Source: Aurantimonas endophytica
Lineage (GTDB): Bacteria; Pseudomonadota; Alphaproteobacteria; Rhizobiales; Rhizobiaceae
Assembly: GCF_014196845.1 (NCBI RefSeq)
Contig: NZ_JACIEM010000001.1
Coordinates: forward strand, 620,001 to 684,000
Reading direction: 5' to 3'
Length of the DNA: 64,000 nucleotides
The translations under genes were made by a program, and so were the position numbers. Positions 43,761 through 50,959 of the stretch are shown piece after piece. Below the pieces are notes generated by a model, which was not told the DNA's origin, did no database searches, and saw nothing but the letters and a program-made list of their open reading frames with translations. The stretch's first letter is position 1, and each line of letters begins with the position of its first letter.

Positions 43761-43933
43761 GATAGGCCTTTCAAAGCCCAGGTTAAATTCAGGGAGCCTT
43801 CAGCAGAGGCCATGCCCGGCCACTGTTATATTTAGCGGCTTGCTAACCACAAAAATAAGATTCGACCTAGCGTCCAAAATTGCGCCGGACCATTGTCGCT
43901 TACTGCCTTCTTCACCAACCGGGAGCATCCACA

Positions 43934-44056
43934 ATGCGCACCCAATCTATTCGAGATCGCAAAAAAGAAAACGCCCACGACCTTGTCGTGTATGGCTGCT
44001 ACACCGCCGCCGCGATATGGTGTGTTGCGTGTTCATACCTCATCTTCGTGCCATAA
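43934..44056 (+). CDS. Possible 40-residue membrane protein
   Basis: MRTQSIRDRKKENAHDLVVY then GCYTAAAIWCVACSYLIFVP: a basic N-terminus and one C-terminal membrane helix, with GGGAG upstream at nine bases' spacing. It fits a small tail-anchored peptide. Length gives little statistical support, so confidence is moderate. Confidence 0.45.
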   Translation: MRTQSIRDRKKENAHDLVVYGCYTAAAIWCVACSYLIFVP

Positions 44057-44106
44057 AACCGGAAGTGGCGAGAACGGTGCGTAGCGCTACCGGGAGCCGA
44101 GGTTCA

Positions 44107-44367
44107 ATGGAATTAGCGAAGCAGGTGCTGCGAGTATCTGTAGTAGGGCTCAGCGCTGTGATGCTCTGCGGCTGTGTCGCCGAAACAGGCTACTACAGCG
44201 GGTCCTACTCAGTGATCTACGAAGAGCCGATTTACGCCGAACCAGTATACGTGATCGATGACTGGCCGCGATATCGCCCCCGAGAGCATTATCGTCACAG
44301 AGCTTGGCATCCACATCATCGTGAGCGGTGGGATCGTGGCTACCGATACCGGGATCGCTACTACTGA
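44107..44367 (+). CDS. Small lipoprotein with Tyr/Arg/His-rich tail
   Basis: 86 residues. The signal peptide ends in the lipobox LCGC (VGLSAVMLCGCVAETG), so the Cys is lipidated. The mature part is Tyr/Glu-rich (YYSGSYSVIYEEPIYAEPVYVIDDW), then His/Arg-rich (RYRPREHYRHRAWHPHHRERWDRGYRYRDRYY). This composition suggests metal or surface binding, but no family is known. Confidence 0.75.
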   Translation: MELAKQVLRVSVVGLSAVMLCGCVAETGYYSGSYSVIYEEPIYAEPVYVIDDWPRYRPREHYRHRAWHPHHRERWDRGYRYRDRYY

Positions 44368-44396
44368 CACCGAGAGCACGAGCCCAAGGCTCCTTA

Positions 44397-44474
44397 CTAG
44401 TTTTCCGTGACGTAGAAGGCCATCAGGCCGCACAGGAAAACGAGGGCGGGCAGTGTCATCGAAAGCGTGGTCAT
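44397..44474 (-). CDS. Possible 25-residue membrane peptide
   Basis: MTTLSMTLPALVFLCGLMAF then YVTEN: one membrane helix, with GGAG eight bases before the ATG. It is too short for composition tests and is reported as a low-confidence peptide gene. Confidence 0.35.
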   Translation of the reverse strand: MTTLSMTLPALVFLCGLMAFYVTEN

Positions 44475-44823
44475 GCCCTTCGCTCCACACCGTTGACACC
44501 GATCTGCGGGTCGACCGCCGTCAGCGTCGTGCCATCTCAATCTCGATTAGGTAACCCGATCGGATTGAGCGAAGCTGGGAACGCTGCAACCGTGCGCGCA
44601 TCTGCCGGTTCTCTTCCACAAAGTGTCACCCCCAAGTCACGGCTCCAGATAGCGCGTCGCGGTGTCGGGCTGGTGCGCGTATCCGGACTGGCGTTCGAAC
44701 GCTGTTCCAGTAGCGGCGGCGGGGGCGGGTAACATCGTCATCTTATCGACGCTTTCTCAGATGTGCAGCCATGATGTCTTGGACCCGCTTGAGGTCCTGC
44801 TCCACACGTACCCGGTTATTGAT
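44475..44823. other. Non-coding stretch holding the missing MarR C-terminus
   Basis: No intact gene. Bases 44743-44823 on the minus strand read in frame as 26 more MarR codons after the TAG. The remainder shows nothing recognisable. Confidence 0.5.
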
Positions 44824-45183
44824 CTACAGGAACTCGCTTTCAAGCCGTAGCCACACTTCAATGATCCTGCCCTGCATTTCGATTCCAGAAGGAGTGATGC
44901 AGATGACGGTGCGGCGGGCATCTCTTGGATTCACTGCGCGTTCCACTTGGCCGGCTTGGACAAGGAGATCCACCATCTTGGACACTGTCGAGGGACGCAC
45001 TCCTAATCGGTTAGCCAGAACCGAGACCCCCGTGCCCATATTCGGCGAGAGAGCCAAAAGCAGCTCATCCTGCCCAGGATGAAGGCCAAGTTCAGCCAGC
45101 TTGAGGCCCATCAGCGCTCGGAGGGACTTGCTGATAGAGAGGAGGTTTGGCAGGAGCCTGATGTTCGACGGTGTCTCGGTCAC
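44824..45183 (-). CDS. MarR-family regulator, ending at an in-frame amber codon
   Basis: 119 residues from GTG 45183 (a TTG at 45225 is also possible). Helix-turn-helix GVSVLANRLGVRPSTVSKMVDLLVQAG and wing PRDARRTVICITPSGIEM are typical MarR. The dimerisation helix stops early at SEFL-TAG; the same frame continues for 26 sense codons (INNRVRVEQDLKRVQDIM, AAHLRKRR) to a TAA at 44743-44745, completing the normal MarR C-terminal helix. The gene is probably a recent nonsense mutant, or is read through. Its target and ligand are unknown. Confidence 0.85.
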   Translation of the reverse strand: MTETPSNIRLLPNLLSISKSLRALMGLKLAELGLHPGQDELLLALSPNMGTGVSVLANRLGVRPSTVSKMVDLLVQAGQVERAVNPRDARRTVICITPSGIEMQGRIIEVWLRLESEFL

Positions 45184-45257
45184 GGACGAATTCTCCACGC
45201 AGGCCCTGGAAGCGGGAGGCTGCAACTAGCTCCTGGAGATAGCACTGCCACCGGCTG

Positions 45258-45500
45258 CTACCGCTCCTCAATCCCGTCCCTGTCCGGCTGGTGCCGGTAG
45301 CTTGAGCGTCGCTCGATCTCGCGCATGACTCCATCCCAATGAACGCGGGCATCTTGTGCATCTACCACACCCGCTATCCGGCGCTTGTCGCGCGCCCTTC
45401 GCCACGCCTTCTCAGGCCCGTGGAGAATGATGAGATCCCTGGCGTCCTGCTGCATCTTGCGAGAGGCACCGAAAATGCGGGTGAGAAGGTGGCGCATCAT
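45258..45500 (-). CDS. Small conserved hypothetical protein, 80 residues
   Basis: MMRHLLTRIFGASRKMQQDA then RDLIILHGPEKAWRRARDKRRIAGVVDAQDARVHWDGVMREIERRSSYRH. The pattern 'A.dLI..HG..A...A......... W..V..eI.r' is a frequent short conserved protein in Hyphomicrobiales, from memory. Helical, soluble, function unknown. A longer upstream start is possible. Confidence 0.7.
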   Translation of the reverse strand: MMRHLLTRIFGASRKMQQDARDLIILHGPEKAWRRARDKRRIAGVVDAQDARVHWDGVMREIERRSSYRHQPDRDGIEER

Positions 45501-45570
45501 TTGTCGACGGGGCCCCACGTCACATTCGGCAGCGATAGGCCGGCGGTACACCCGACTATCCGCAACGTTC

Positions 45571-45831
45571 TCACAGCCCGATTGATGAAAGCAGCTGCAG
45601 CATCTCACGGCCTTGTGGGGTAAGACGGTACCAGAATGTATTCCGCCAGCCCGGCACGACCTCGGCGAGCTTCGCACCCGTGAGATGGTCCGCTACCCGC
45701 AATTCGTGCCCGGTCATTTCGTTCATCTCCAGACCAACTGAGTCCTCCACCGGTCCATCGCCCAGCCGGTGCATAAGGGCGATATGGGAAGTAGCAAATC
45801 CTGAATGGCGAATGTCCGGCTTTCCTGACAT
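45571..45831 (-). CDS. Winged-helix-like small protein
   Basis: 86 residues. The C-terminal half (MTGHELRVADHLTGAKLAEVVPGWRNTFWYRLTPQGREML) reads as the last part of a winged helix: helix, beta hairpin, then a 'LTPQGREML' helix as in MarR/PadR folds. The recognition helix is not clearly visible. It lies 70 bases upstream of the previous leftward gene. Confidence 0.6.
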   Translation of the reverse strand: MSGKPDIRHSGFATSHIALMHRLGDGPVEDSVGLEMNEMTGHELRVADHLTGAKLAEVVPGWRNTFWYRLTPQGREMLQLLSSIGL

Positions 45832-46045
45832 CACGGACTAACCTCTGCTCGTGTCAATGCGATCCTCCCACCTCGGTGCATCGTCGGAAGAGGCGGGCGA
45901 GCAGTCGGCGGATCATCTTGTTGATTTGTGGCTGCTGTGGCCGGCGTCAACGGCGAAGCCCGTCGCGGCTTGACGCTGGCCATCGGTGAGGTGGAGGTAC
46001 TCCTGTTGCGGCAGACCATCGACCCTGATTCTTGACGAGGATTTC

Positions 46046-46300
46046 ATGTCGCACACCGCCCGCCAACTCCGGACCATTATCAAGCTCGCTCTCGCCGCAG
46101 TGCCACCAGAGACGCGGCAGCGATGCGCACAGAAGCGACCACGCGTCTCCTGGCAGGATCACGACCTTGCTCAGGCGGAGATGGCGGAGGCGATCGCCGC
46201 GGCAGTGGAGCGGCACTTCGTGATTGCCGAGCAGCCGTTTGGCGAACGGCTCGCTCCGGCGCCTACAAACCCCAGCGCGCTGTTGCCTAAGGCTGGCTAG
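46046..46300 (+). CDS. Small hypothetical protein, 84 residues
   Basis: ATG with GAGG six bases upstream: MSHTARQLRTIIKLALAAVP, then PRVSWQDHDLAQAEMAEAIAAAVERHFVIAEQPFGER. Soluble and helical with a Pro-rich C-terminus. No family known. The ~210 bases upstream hold no clear gene. Confidence 0.6.
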   Translation: MSHTARQLRTIIKLALAAVPPETRQRCAQKRPRVSWQDHDLAQAEMAEAIAAAVERHFVIAEQPFGERLAPAPTNPSALLPKAG

Positions 46301-46332
46301 CCGGCGCCACTGCTGACGCGGCGCCGGGAGTT

Positions 46333-46689
46333 TTAGCCAGCCGCGACAGCGGAGGGCGATCGGCAGCCCTTCGCGCGCAAGTTGGCATCGATAGCGTTGA
46401 CCTTACCCTTGTTCACCGCGACCTGACCCTCCTTGTCACCGCCGAAGGTGCTAGAGACTGGTACGCCGAGCAGGAACACTCCCACCGCATCGCCGGTGGC
46501 CGCTTGGTTCTGCTGCTGGGAGACTGCAGCGAGAGCAGACTGCTCCCGGAGGTACTCCTGCGATAGGGCCTCGCAGCTTAAGTTGCTGTATGCGGCCATC
46601 GGCACCTCGACCGGGAGGATGGCATCGGGACGCTTGGCACAGGCAGTCACAGCCAAGCCTGCACAAACAGTCATCAAAACTCGCTTCAC
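46333..46689 (-). CDS. Lipoprotein, unknown function
   Basis: 118 residues. Signal peptide MKRVLMTVCAGLAVTACAKR has a lipobox-like VTAC, so the Cys at position 17 is likely lipidated. The mature part has SNLSCEALSQEYLREQSALAAVSQQQNQAATGDAVGVFLLGVPVSSTFGGDKEGQVAVNKGKVNAIDANLRAKGC. The helical pattern 'L..E...L...Q..a...D..g.fl.g.P' recalls a widespread small lipoprotein of prophages and hosts. Function unknown. Confidence 0.75.
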   Translation of the reverse strand: MKRVLMTVCAGLAVTACAKRPDAILPVEVPMAAYSNLSCEALSQEYLREQSALAAVSQQQNQAATGDAVGVFLLGVPVSSTFGGDKEGQVAVNKGKVNAIDANLRAKGCRSPSAVAAG

Positions 46690-46870
46690 ACTTGTCTCCC
46701 GATTAACAATATGGCGAGACTGTGGCTGGGCCAGGATGAAGTCAACCGTCTCACGATCCCGGCCTCATCAAGCGCGGCATGCCTCGCCCTGGCGATTGAG
46801 CTTGCTGCTGAGTTTGCGAACACCGATCAGGTCCAGTGCAGGGCCGCTTAGGCAGAAGAGGCTCGAGCCA

Positions 46871-47311
46871 ATGGGAATTTCCGGCGCTGATGTCGCGGAT
46901 CAGGCAGACCTACCGTCTTGGCCTGCCGCTCTGACCGTTCGTCTGGCTGCTGCATACTGCGGCCTCACCGAAAGCGGATTCCGCAGCCTATGTCCGGTTC
47001 CGCCGCTGAGCTTCGGGCAAGAGGGACACCGCTATCTTCGGGTGCATCTCGATCGATGGCTGGTGTCTCTCCCTGCTGAAGTAGCGGAGGCCACCAAAAA
47101 GCCTGAGGTGAGTGCGGTGATGCAGCCGAACGCTTATACGCCTGCGACGCTCGCCAAGCGCTGGAACTGCTCGGAAACGCTTGTGAGAAACCTGATCAGA
47201 AGGAAGGAGCTGGAGAGCTTTAAATTTGGCGGCAAGCTCATTCGCGTCAGCCACAAGAGCGTCGTGGCGTACGAGGCTGCAGCAAGGGTGGTGCCTAAAG
47301 CAGGAACCTAG
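46871..47311 (+). CDS. Double helix-turn-helix (HTH_17) protein
   Basis: 146 residues. Two excisionase-like HTH units: residues ~20-60 (ALTVRLAAAYCGLTESGFRSL, RYLRVHLDRWL) and ~88-137 (YTPATLAKRWNCSETLVRNLIRRKELESFKFGGKLIRVSHKSVVAYE). Each has helix-turn-helix, a wing and a terminal helix. Tandem HTH_17 domains suggest binding to two half-sites. It is a candidate Xis or regulator at the right end of the element. Confidence 0.85.
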   Translation: MGISGADVADQADLPSWPAALTVRLAAAYCGLTESGFRSLCPVPPLSFGQEGHRYLRVHLDRWLVSLPAEVAEATKKPEVSAVMQPNAYTPATLAKRWNCSETLVRNLIRRKELESFKFGGKLIRVSHKSVVAYEAAARVVPKAGT

Positions 47312-47333
47312 GCATCGCCAGGCTTTGGGGCCA

Positions 47334-47603
47334 TTATCTCCTATCTCCGGCAGGGGAAACGAATCCGAATGCAACGTCCCAAGGATTTTGCGCAGGCTCT
47401 GCCTCACCGAGCCGCGGCAGATCGTCAAAGGCCATGTCGACTTCGTGTCGATCCCAGATCCGCCGGCCGCCAATCTCCCGAGGATGCGGCATCTTGCCGG
47501 CGGTGACCAAACGGTCGAACAAAGTCGTTCCGATCCCCACGTAGGCCGCAGCCTGAGAGCGGGACAGACCTCGAGGAACGATGACCACGTCAGCGACCTT
47601 CAT
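47334..47603 (-). CDS. AlpA-like HTH regulator
   Basis: 89 residues from ATG 47603 with AGGAG seven bases upstream. LSRSQAAAYVGIGTTLFDRLVTAGKMPHPREIGGRRIWDRHEVDMAFDDL is the AlpA/HTH_17 pattern used by prophage excision regulators: helix, turn, helix, MPHPREIGGRRIW wing, D..E. It converges on the double-HTH gene, so the two may be antagonistic. Confidence 0.85.
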   Translation of the reverse strand: MKVADVVIVPRGLSRSQAAAYVGIGTTLFDRLVTAGKMPHPREIGGRRIWDRHEVDMAFDDLPRLGEAEPAQNPWDVAFGFVSPAGDRR

Positions 47604-47647
47604 GAAAAACTCCTGACGCATCGAGGTCTATTAAGTAGCGACTTAGC

Positions 47648-48103
47648 CTAATCGACGATCGCATCCTCTATGTTTCGATGGAAGTGGAACCCTTGGATCT
47701 GGGACGTCCGATAATGAAGCTTCGGCGCCAAGATCGACACGCGCTTGAACCGATCCGCCGTCAGCATCACGAGCATGGACGGAAGGACATCCGTCGGCAT
47801 GAACACGTAGGCCTGGAGCAATCCGTTGCGCAGATAGAGCTCCCCGATCGTCGGCGGCGGAGTCCGACCTATCATCTCCTTCAAATCGACGATGAACGAA
47901 AGCCGGATTTTAGCCGCCTCCGCCTTCAGGCCGCTGGGCCGGATGGGGGCCCCGAACAACTCGATCTCCCGATTATCGAAGTAGGGTTCCAGTGGCAGAC
48001 CGTGTCCGAGCGGCGCGCCGACCGAAAAGCCATATTCCCATCTCCAGTCGGTAAGGCGTACATCGTATTGGACGCTACTTCGTCCCTTCTGCGCGCGGGG
48101 CAT
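47648..48103 (-). CDS. Hypothetical protein, 151 residues
   Basis: The start is uncertain (48103 or 48112). The sequence is beta-rich: DVRLTDWRWEYGFSVGAPLGHGLPLEPYFDNREIELFGAPIRPSG, then EAAKIRLSFIVDLKEMIGRTPPPTIGELYLRNGLLQAYVFMPTDVLPSMLVMLTADRFKRVSILAPKLHYR. No signal or known family. It might pair with the adjacent HTH gene, since the AlpA-like start lies 45 bases from its stop. Confidence 0.6.
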   Translation of the reverse strand: MPRAQKGRSSVQYDVRLTDWRWEYGFSVGAPLGHGLPLEPYFDNREIELFGAPIRPSGLKAEAAKIRLSFIVDLKEMIGRTPPPTIGELYLRNGLLQAYVFMPTDVLPSMLVMLTADRFKRVSILAPKLHYRTSQIQGFHFHRNIEDAIVD

Positions 48104-48155
48104 TGACGGCATCAGTGGCCTCACAACCAGAGCCGAAGCTCAAGAAAGGTCGATC

Positions 48156-48371
48156 ATGGGACGTGGCCCGTCGTCTTTCAAACAGTCCGATGTCGTTCGA
48201 GCGGCTAAAGCGCTCCAGGCAAGCGGCCTGGAGATCCTGCGGACCGAGATCATGCCCGACGGACGCCTTATCTTCATTCACAAAGCTGAGGCTGATGCTC
48301 CTCCTGTGGTGGATGCATACGAGGTTTGGAAGACCAGCCGGGCTGGGAACGGCGACGGACGCCCTGCCTGA
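48156..48371 (+). CDS. Small conserved phage protein near integration end
   Basis: 71 residues: MGRGPSSFKQSDVVRAAKAL, QASGLEILRTEIMPDGRLIFIH. The 'M.RGP..FKQ.D..RA.k......G....v.i..DG.i' pattern is a recurrent short protein beside alphaproteobacterial prophage integrases, from memory. Its basic helix followed by a beta hairpin suggests nucleic-acid binding. Function unknown. Confidence 0.8.
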   Translation: MGRGPSSFKQSDVVRAAKALQASGLEILRTEIMPDGRLIFIHKAEADAPPVVDAYEVWKTSRAGNGDGRPA

Positions 48372-48416
48372 GGTAGCTTAGCCCACCTCTTACCCGTCGG
48401 TCATGAGGTGGCACTC

Positions 48417-48707
48417 TCAGTATGAGGTGCCCGGTACTGGACCATTGACCCCAAATGTCCCGCCAGACGCGTTCACGTGACGAAGAACGACCTCAACTTG
48501 ATCACCATTTGAAAGCGTCAGCTTCGGTGGCGGTACTTTCATGAAATCGACCTGGTGCGGCAACAGCTCATCGCTGATGAGCCTGCCGTCTGCCCACCGG
48601 GAATTGGTGCGCGCATCGTGCCAAACAGTCAGCTCGTAATCCACGGCGATCGACGCATCGGCGCTGCTGAGATTACCCCTACCAGCCAATTGCTTGATGG
48701 GTTTCAT
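48417..48707 (-). CDS. Hypothetical protein, 96 residues
   Basis: MKPIKQLAGRGNLSSADASI then AVDYELTVWHDARTNSRWADGRLISDELLPHQVDFMKVPPPKLTLSNGDQVEVVLRHVN. A soluble, beta-strand rich small protein. No family known. Leftward, near attR. Confidence 0.65.
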   Translation of the reverse strand: MKPIKQLAGRGNLSSADASIAVDYELTVWHDARTNSRWADGRLISDELLPHQVDFMKVPPPKLTLSNGDQVEVVLRHVNASGGTFGVNGPVPGTSY

Positions 48708-48817
48708 CTAACGGAACCTCCACTCGGGCCGGAGTGGCCCACGCTTCGTCTCCCTTCCATGTTGCGAGCATGTCGCATGGATCTGCCGAGGTCCAGCGGC
48801 GCACTTTTAGCGGCGGC

Positions 48818-49042
48818 TTAGGGACTGACGAGGCGGAAAACTCTACCGTCGAGGTCGGTGAATTCAGCGTCGTCATCCGTGTTGAGAGGCTTGCCGGTTG
48901 GAAATTCCCAGAACGTAGTTCCGCCGACGGCCTGCGTTCCGCTTATCAGTTCCGGCGTGGCAACGTTTTCGAACTGGTAGGCCGTGAGGATTGTGCCGTC
49001 TTCGGATATCAACTGAGCGGTACCGATATGTTTGGCTGTCAT
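48818..49042 (-). CDS. Hypothetical protein, 74 residues
   Basis: MTAKHIGTAQLISEDGTILT then AYQFENVATPELISGTQAVGGTTFWEFPTGKPLNTDDDAEFTDLDGRVFRLVSP. Beta-rich, soluble, no signal. It is the last gene before attR. The ~190 bases between its start and attR hold the right arm sites. Confidence 0.65.
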   Translation of the reverse strand: MTAKHIGTAQLISEDGTILTAYQFENVATPELISGTQAVGGTTFWEFPTGKPLNTDDDAEFTDLDGRVFRLVSP

Positions 49043-49096
49043 GTGTAAATCCGACTTGGCGATCTACCATGATGGCGGAACGCCGTGAGAACAGAC

Positions 49097-49127
49097 TGCT
49101 ACCATTTTGCTACCCAACTCGGTAGCA
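49097..49127. promoter_or_regulatory. Right arm-type integrase repeats
   Basis: TGCTACCATTT and TGCTACCCAAC in 11-bp steps, then an inverted GGTAGCA at 49121-49127. This mirrors the 5740-5761 doublet. The shared GCCTTGTAATC 11-mer lies at 49175-49185. Confidence 0.75.
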
Positions 49128-49234
49128 CAGAGCGATATAGGCACGGACAGAGCCGCACGGCGGGAGGGTAGGGCGCCTTGTAATCAGGGCTTTCGCGGCA
49201 TGGCTTGATACGGTCGAATACGCCTATGACCGAA

Positions 49235-49274
49235 TTTCAAGACCGGTGCCTTCAACCGCTCGGCCACCCATCCG
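49235..49274. repeat. attR: 40-bp core, orphan 5' half of tRNA-Ser
   Basis: Identical to 5647-5686. On the minus strand it encodes only the acceptor 5' strand, D-arm and half of the anticodon arm of tRNA-Ser, then continues into element DNA. The flanking sequences differ immediately on both sides. Confidence 0.96.
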
Positions 49275-49736
49275 CTGCCTGCCGAGTTACCTGCGCGGCG
49301 TCGCCATGACAAGGGTCGGGCAGGGCGCGCGGATCGGCGGCGATGCATTGGACGCTTCATCGAAACAATTCGTGATCGGAATTCGAATACGGCATTAACC
49401 GAGCGGAAATGCGGCTTTTATCCGGTTCAGAGGTCTGCTGCGGGGTCACGTGTCGTAGTCTCGTCGCGGATTTGGATGCGGGGGCAACCGCTTGCCGGCT
49501 GGCGCAGCCGGGCACGCACGCGGTGCCGGCAGAATGACCGGGCTGAGAACTGAAATACGCCCGGTGCAAGTGTGCCACTGTCAAGAGAGCGAAGCGACGA
49601 CGGCGCCAGTTTTTCACGTTCGGTCACGTTGATTCACAGATTCATACGCTGTTAACTCGGCCGCTTCAGGGGTTCGGGCGCTGGGGAGCGTTCGTTGCGC
49701 CTCGGTGCAGAGCATCGCATGGGGAAGGGGGACCGC
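49275..49736. other. Host intergenic stretch to the right of attR
   Basis: No convincing gene. It holds the original upstream region of the tRNA-Ser gene (minus strand) and the leader of rlpA (plus strand). Confidence 0.6.
49284..49312 (-). promoter_or_regulatory. Displaced native promoter of tRNA-Ser
   Basis: Read on the minus strand: -35 TTGTCA (49307-49312), 17-base spacer, -10 TAACTC (49284-49289), with the tRNA 5' end about ten bases downstream. It fits a sigma-70 promoter for the tRNA before integration. It now points at the orphan tRNA half at attR. Confidence 0.6.
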
Positions 49737-50858
49737 ATGGCCATCGTGGCAGCGGATTACGGGCGTCGGATGACGGCCCTCGGGGTCGTTCTGGCCGCAG
49801 GGCTGGTTCTGCCGGCCTGCCAGGGGACCAGCGCCGACACATCGGGCGACGAACTTGCCGAGATCGGCACCGCAGTGAAATTCGACTCCAAGACCTTCGG
49901 CGTCCCCGCCAGCCCCCGCGTCACCAATCTCAAGCGCGTTCCAAAGGGCGGTGGCCGCGCCCATGTCGGCAAGCCCTACAAGGTCCGCGGCGAGTGGTAC
50001 TACCCGAAGGACGAGCCGGGCTATGTCGGCGAGGGCCAGGCCTCCTGGTACGGGCCGAATTTCCACGGCCGGCTGACCGCCAACGGCGAAATCTACGACA
50101 TGCATGGCCTGTCGGCCGCCCACAAGACGTTCCCGCTGCCGTCCTATGCGATGGTCACCAACGTTGAGACCGGTAGCCGCGTGATGGTCCGCGTCAACGA
50201 TCGCGGCCCGTTCTCGCACGGCCGCGAGATCGACGTCTCGTCGCAGGCCGCCGAACTGCTCGGCTTCAAGAATGCCGGGATCGCCGATGTGAAGGTCGAA
50301 TATGTCGGCCGCGCGCCACTGGAGGGCGACGATACAGCGGTGCTGATGGCGAGCTATCAGCCCGGCGCGGCTGCCGGCGAAGCACCGGTCATGGTCGCCG
50401 AAGGGCAGGGGGCAACGCGCCAAGGCGGCTCGCTCATGGCCTTTGCCGGCGCGGCCGGATTGCCCGGCGTGCGCCCGCAGGGCCGCGCCGCCGACGATGC
50501 CGGCCGCACGGGCGGCATCGACCTCGGCCGGCTGCTCGGCGCCGCCCGCATCCCGGCGTTCAGCTCATCCTATGCCGGCGCAACCGCGGAGGGCGGTGCG
50601 CTTGCGGCAGTCCAGCAGGCAGCAGCCATGGGGCAGGTGCCGGCCGCCGAGCGGATTCAGATCGGCGTCATCGATCCGGCCCTGATGGAGCGGGTCCGCA
50701 GCGTGACGCTAGGCGAGGGCGCGCTGGAAACCGAGACGGTGCCCGGCACCGCGATGATATCCACATCGTTGCGCGTCGATGCCGACGCCTCCGCCGACGC
50801 GGTGCTGCAGCGCCTGTGGCAGGTCGGGGCGGGCGACGCCTTCGTCATCCGCGACTGA
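49737..50858 (+). CDS. rlpA: RlpA-like septal lipoprotein with DPBB domain
   Basis: 373 residues from ATG 49737 (AAGGGGG upstream). Lipobox LPAC follows GVVLAAGLVLPAC. The double-psi beta barrel is clear: EGQASWYGPNFHGRLTANGEIYDMHGLSAAHKTFPLPSYAMVTNVETGSRVMVRVNDRGPFSHGREIDVS. The C-terminal ~80 residues may be a SPOR-like remnant (ERVRSVTLGEG, AVLQRLWQVGAGDAFVI). RlpA is a lytic transglycosylase on denuded glycans or a cell-separation lipoprotein. It heads the host block after the prophage. Confidence 0.93.
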   Translation: MAIVAADYGRRMTALGVVLAAGLVLPACQGTSADTSGDELAEIGTAVKFDSKTFGVPASPRVTNLKRVPKGGGRAHVGKPYKVRGEWYYPKDEPGYVGEGQASWYGPNFHGRLTANGEIYDMHGLSAAHKTFPLPSYAMVTNVETGSRVMVRVNDRGPFSHGREIDVSSQAAELLGFKNAGIADVKVEYVGRAPLEGDDTAVLMASYQPGAAAGEAPVMVAEGQGATRQGGSLMAFAGAAGLPGVRPQGRAADDAGRTGGIDLGRLLGAARIPAFSSSYAGATAEGGALAAVQQAAAMGQVPAAERIQIGVIDPALMERVRSVTLGEGALETETVPGTAMISTSLRVDADASADAVLQRLWQVGAGDAFVIRD

Positions 50859-50959
50859 CCGACACGATCGATCTTGCCGTCACGGGGCCTGACAGCCTAG
50901 TTTGGGCTCGTTCCGCGGACGCAATGCTTGTGTCCGGCGCCAGGCCGAAGGTCCGCCTC

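Larger units (their letters stand above)
5647..49274. mobile_element. Integrated siphovirus-type prophage, 43.6 kb
   Basis: Bounded by exact 40-bp direct repeats (5647-5686 and 49235-49274), with an integrase gene at the left end and matching arm-type repeats just inside each end. The content follows the usual order: integrase and regulators, replication, terminase, HK97-type head, long flexible tail, fibre, lysis, then cargo. A complete set of head, tail and packaging genes suggests it may still be functional, apart from the split DUF1376 gene. No obvious CI-type repressor was identified. The candidate regulators are the RHH protein (6910-7533), the HTH proteins (7635-7841, 46871-47311, 47334-47603) and MarR. 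Confidence 0.95.

Noticed and set aside
49235-49274. Second tRNA-Ser gene
   Set aside because: Only the 5' half is present; the 3' half, T-arm and acceptor 3' strand are missing. It is the attR repeat.
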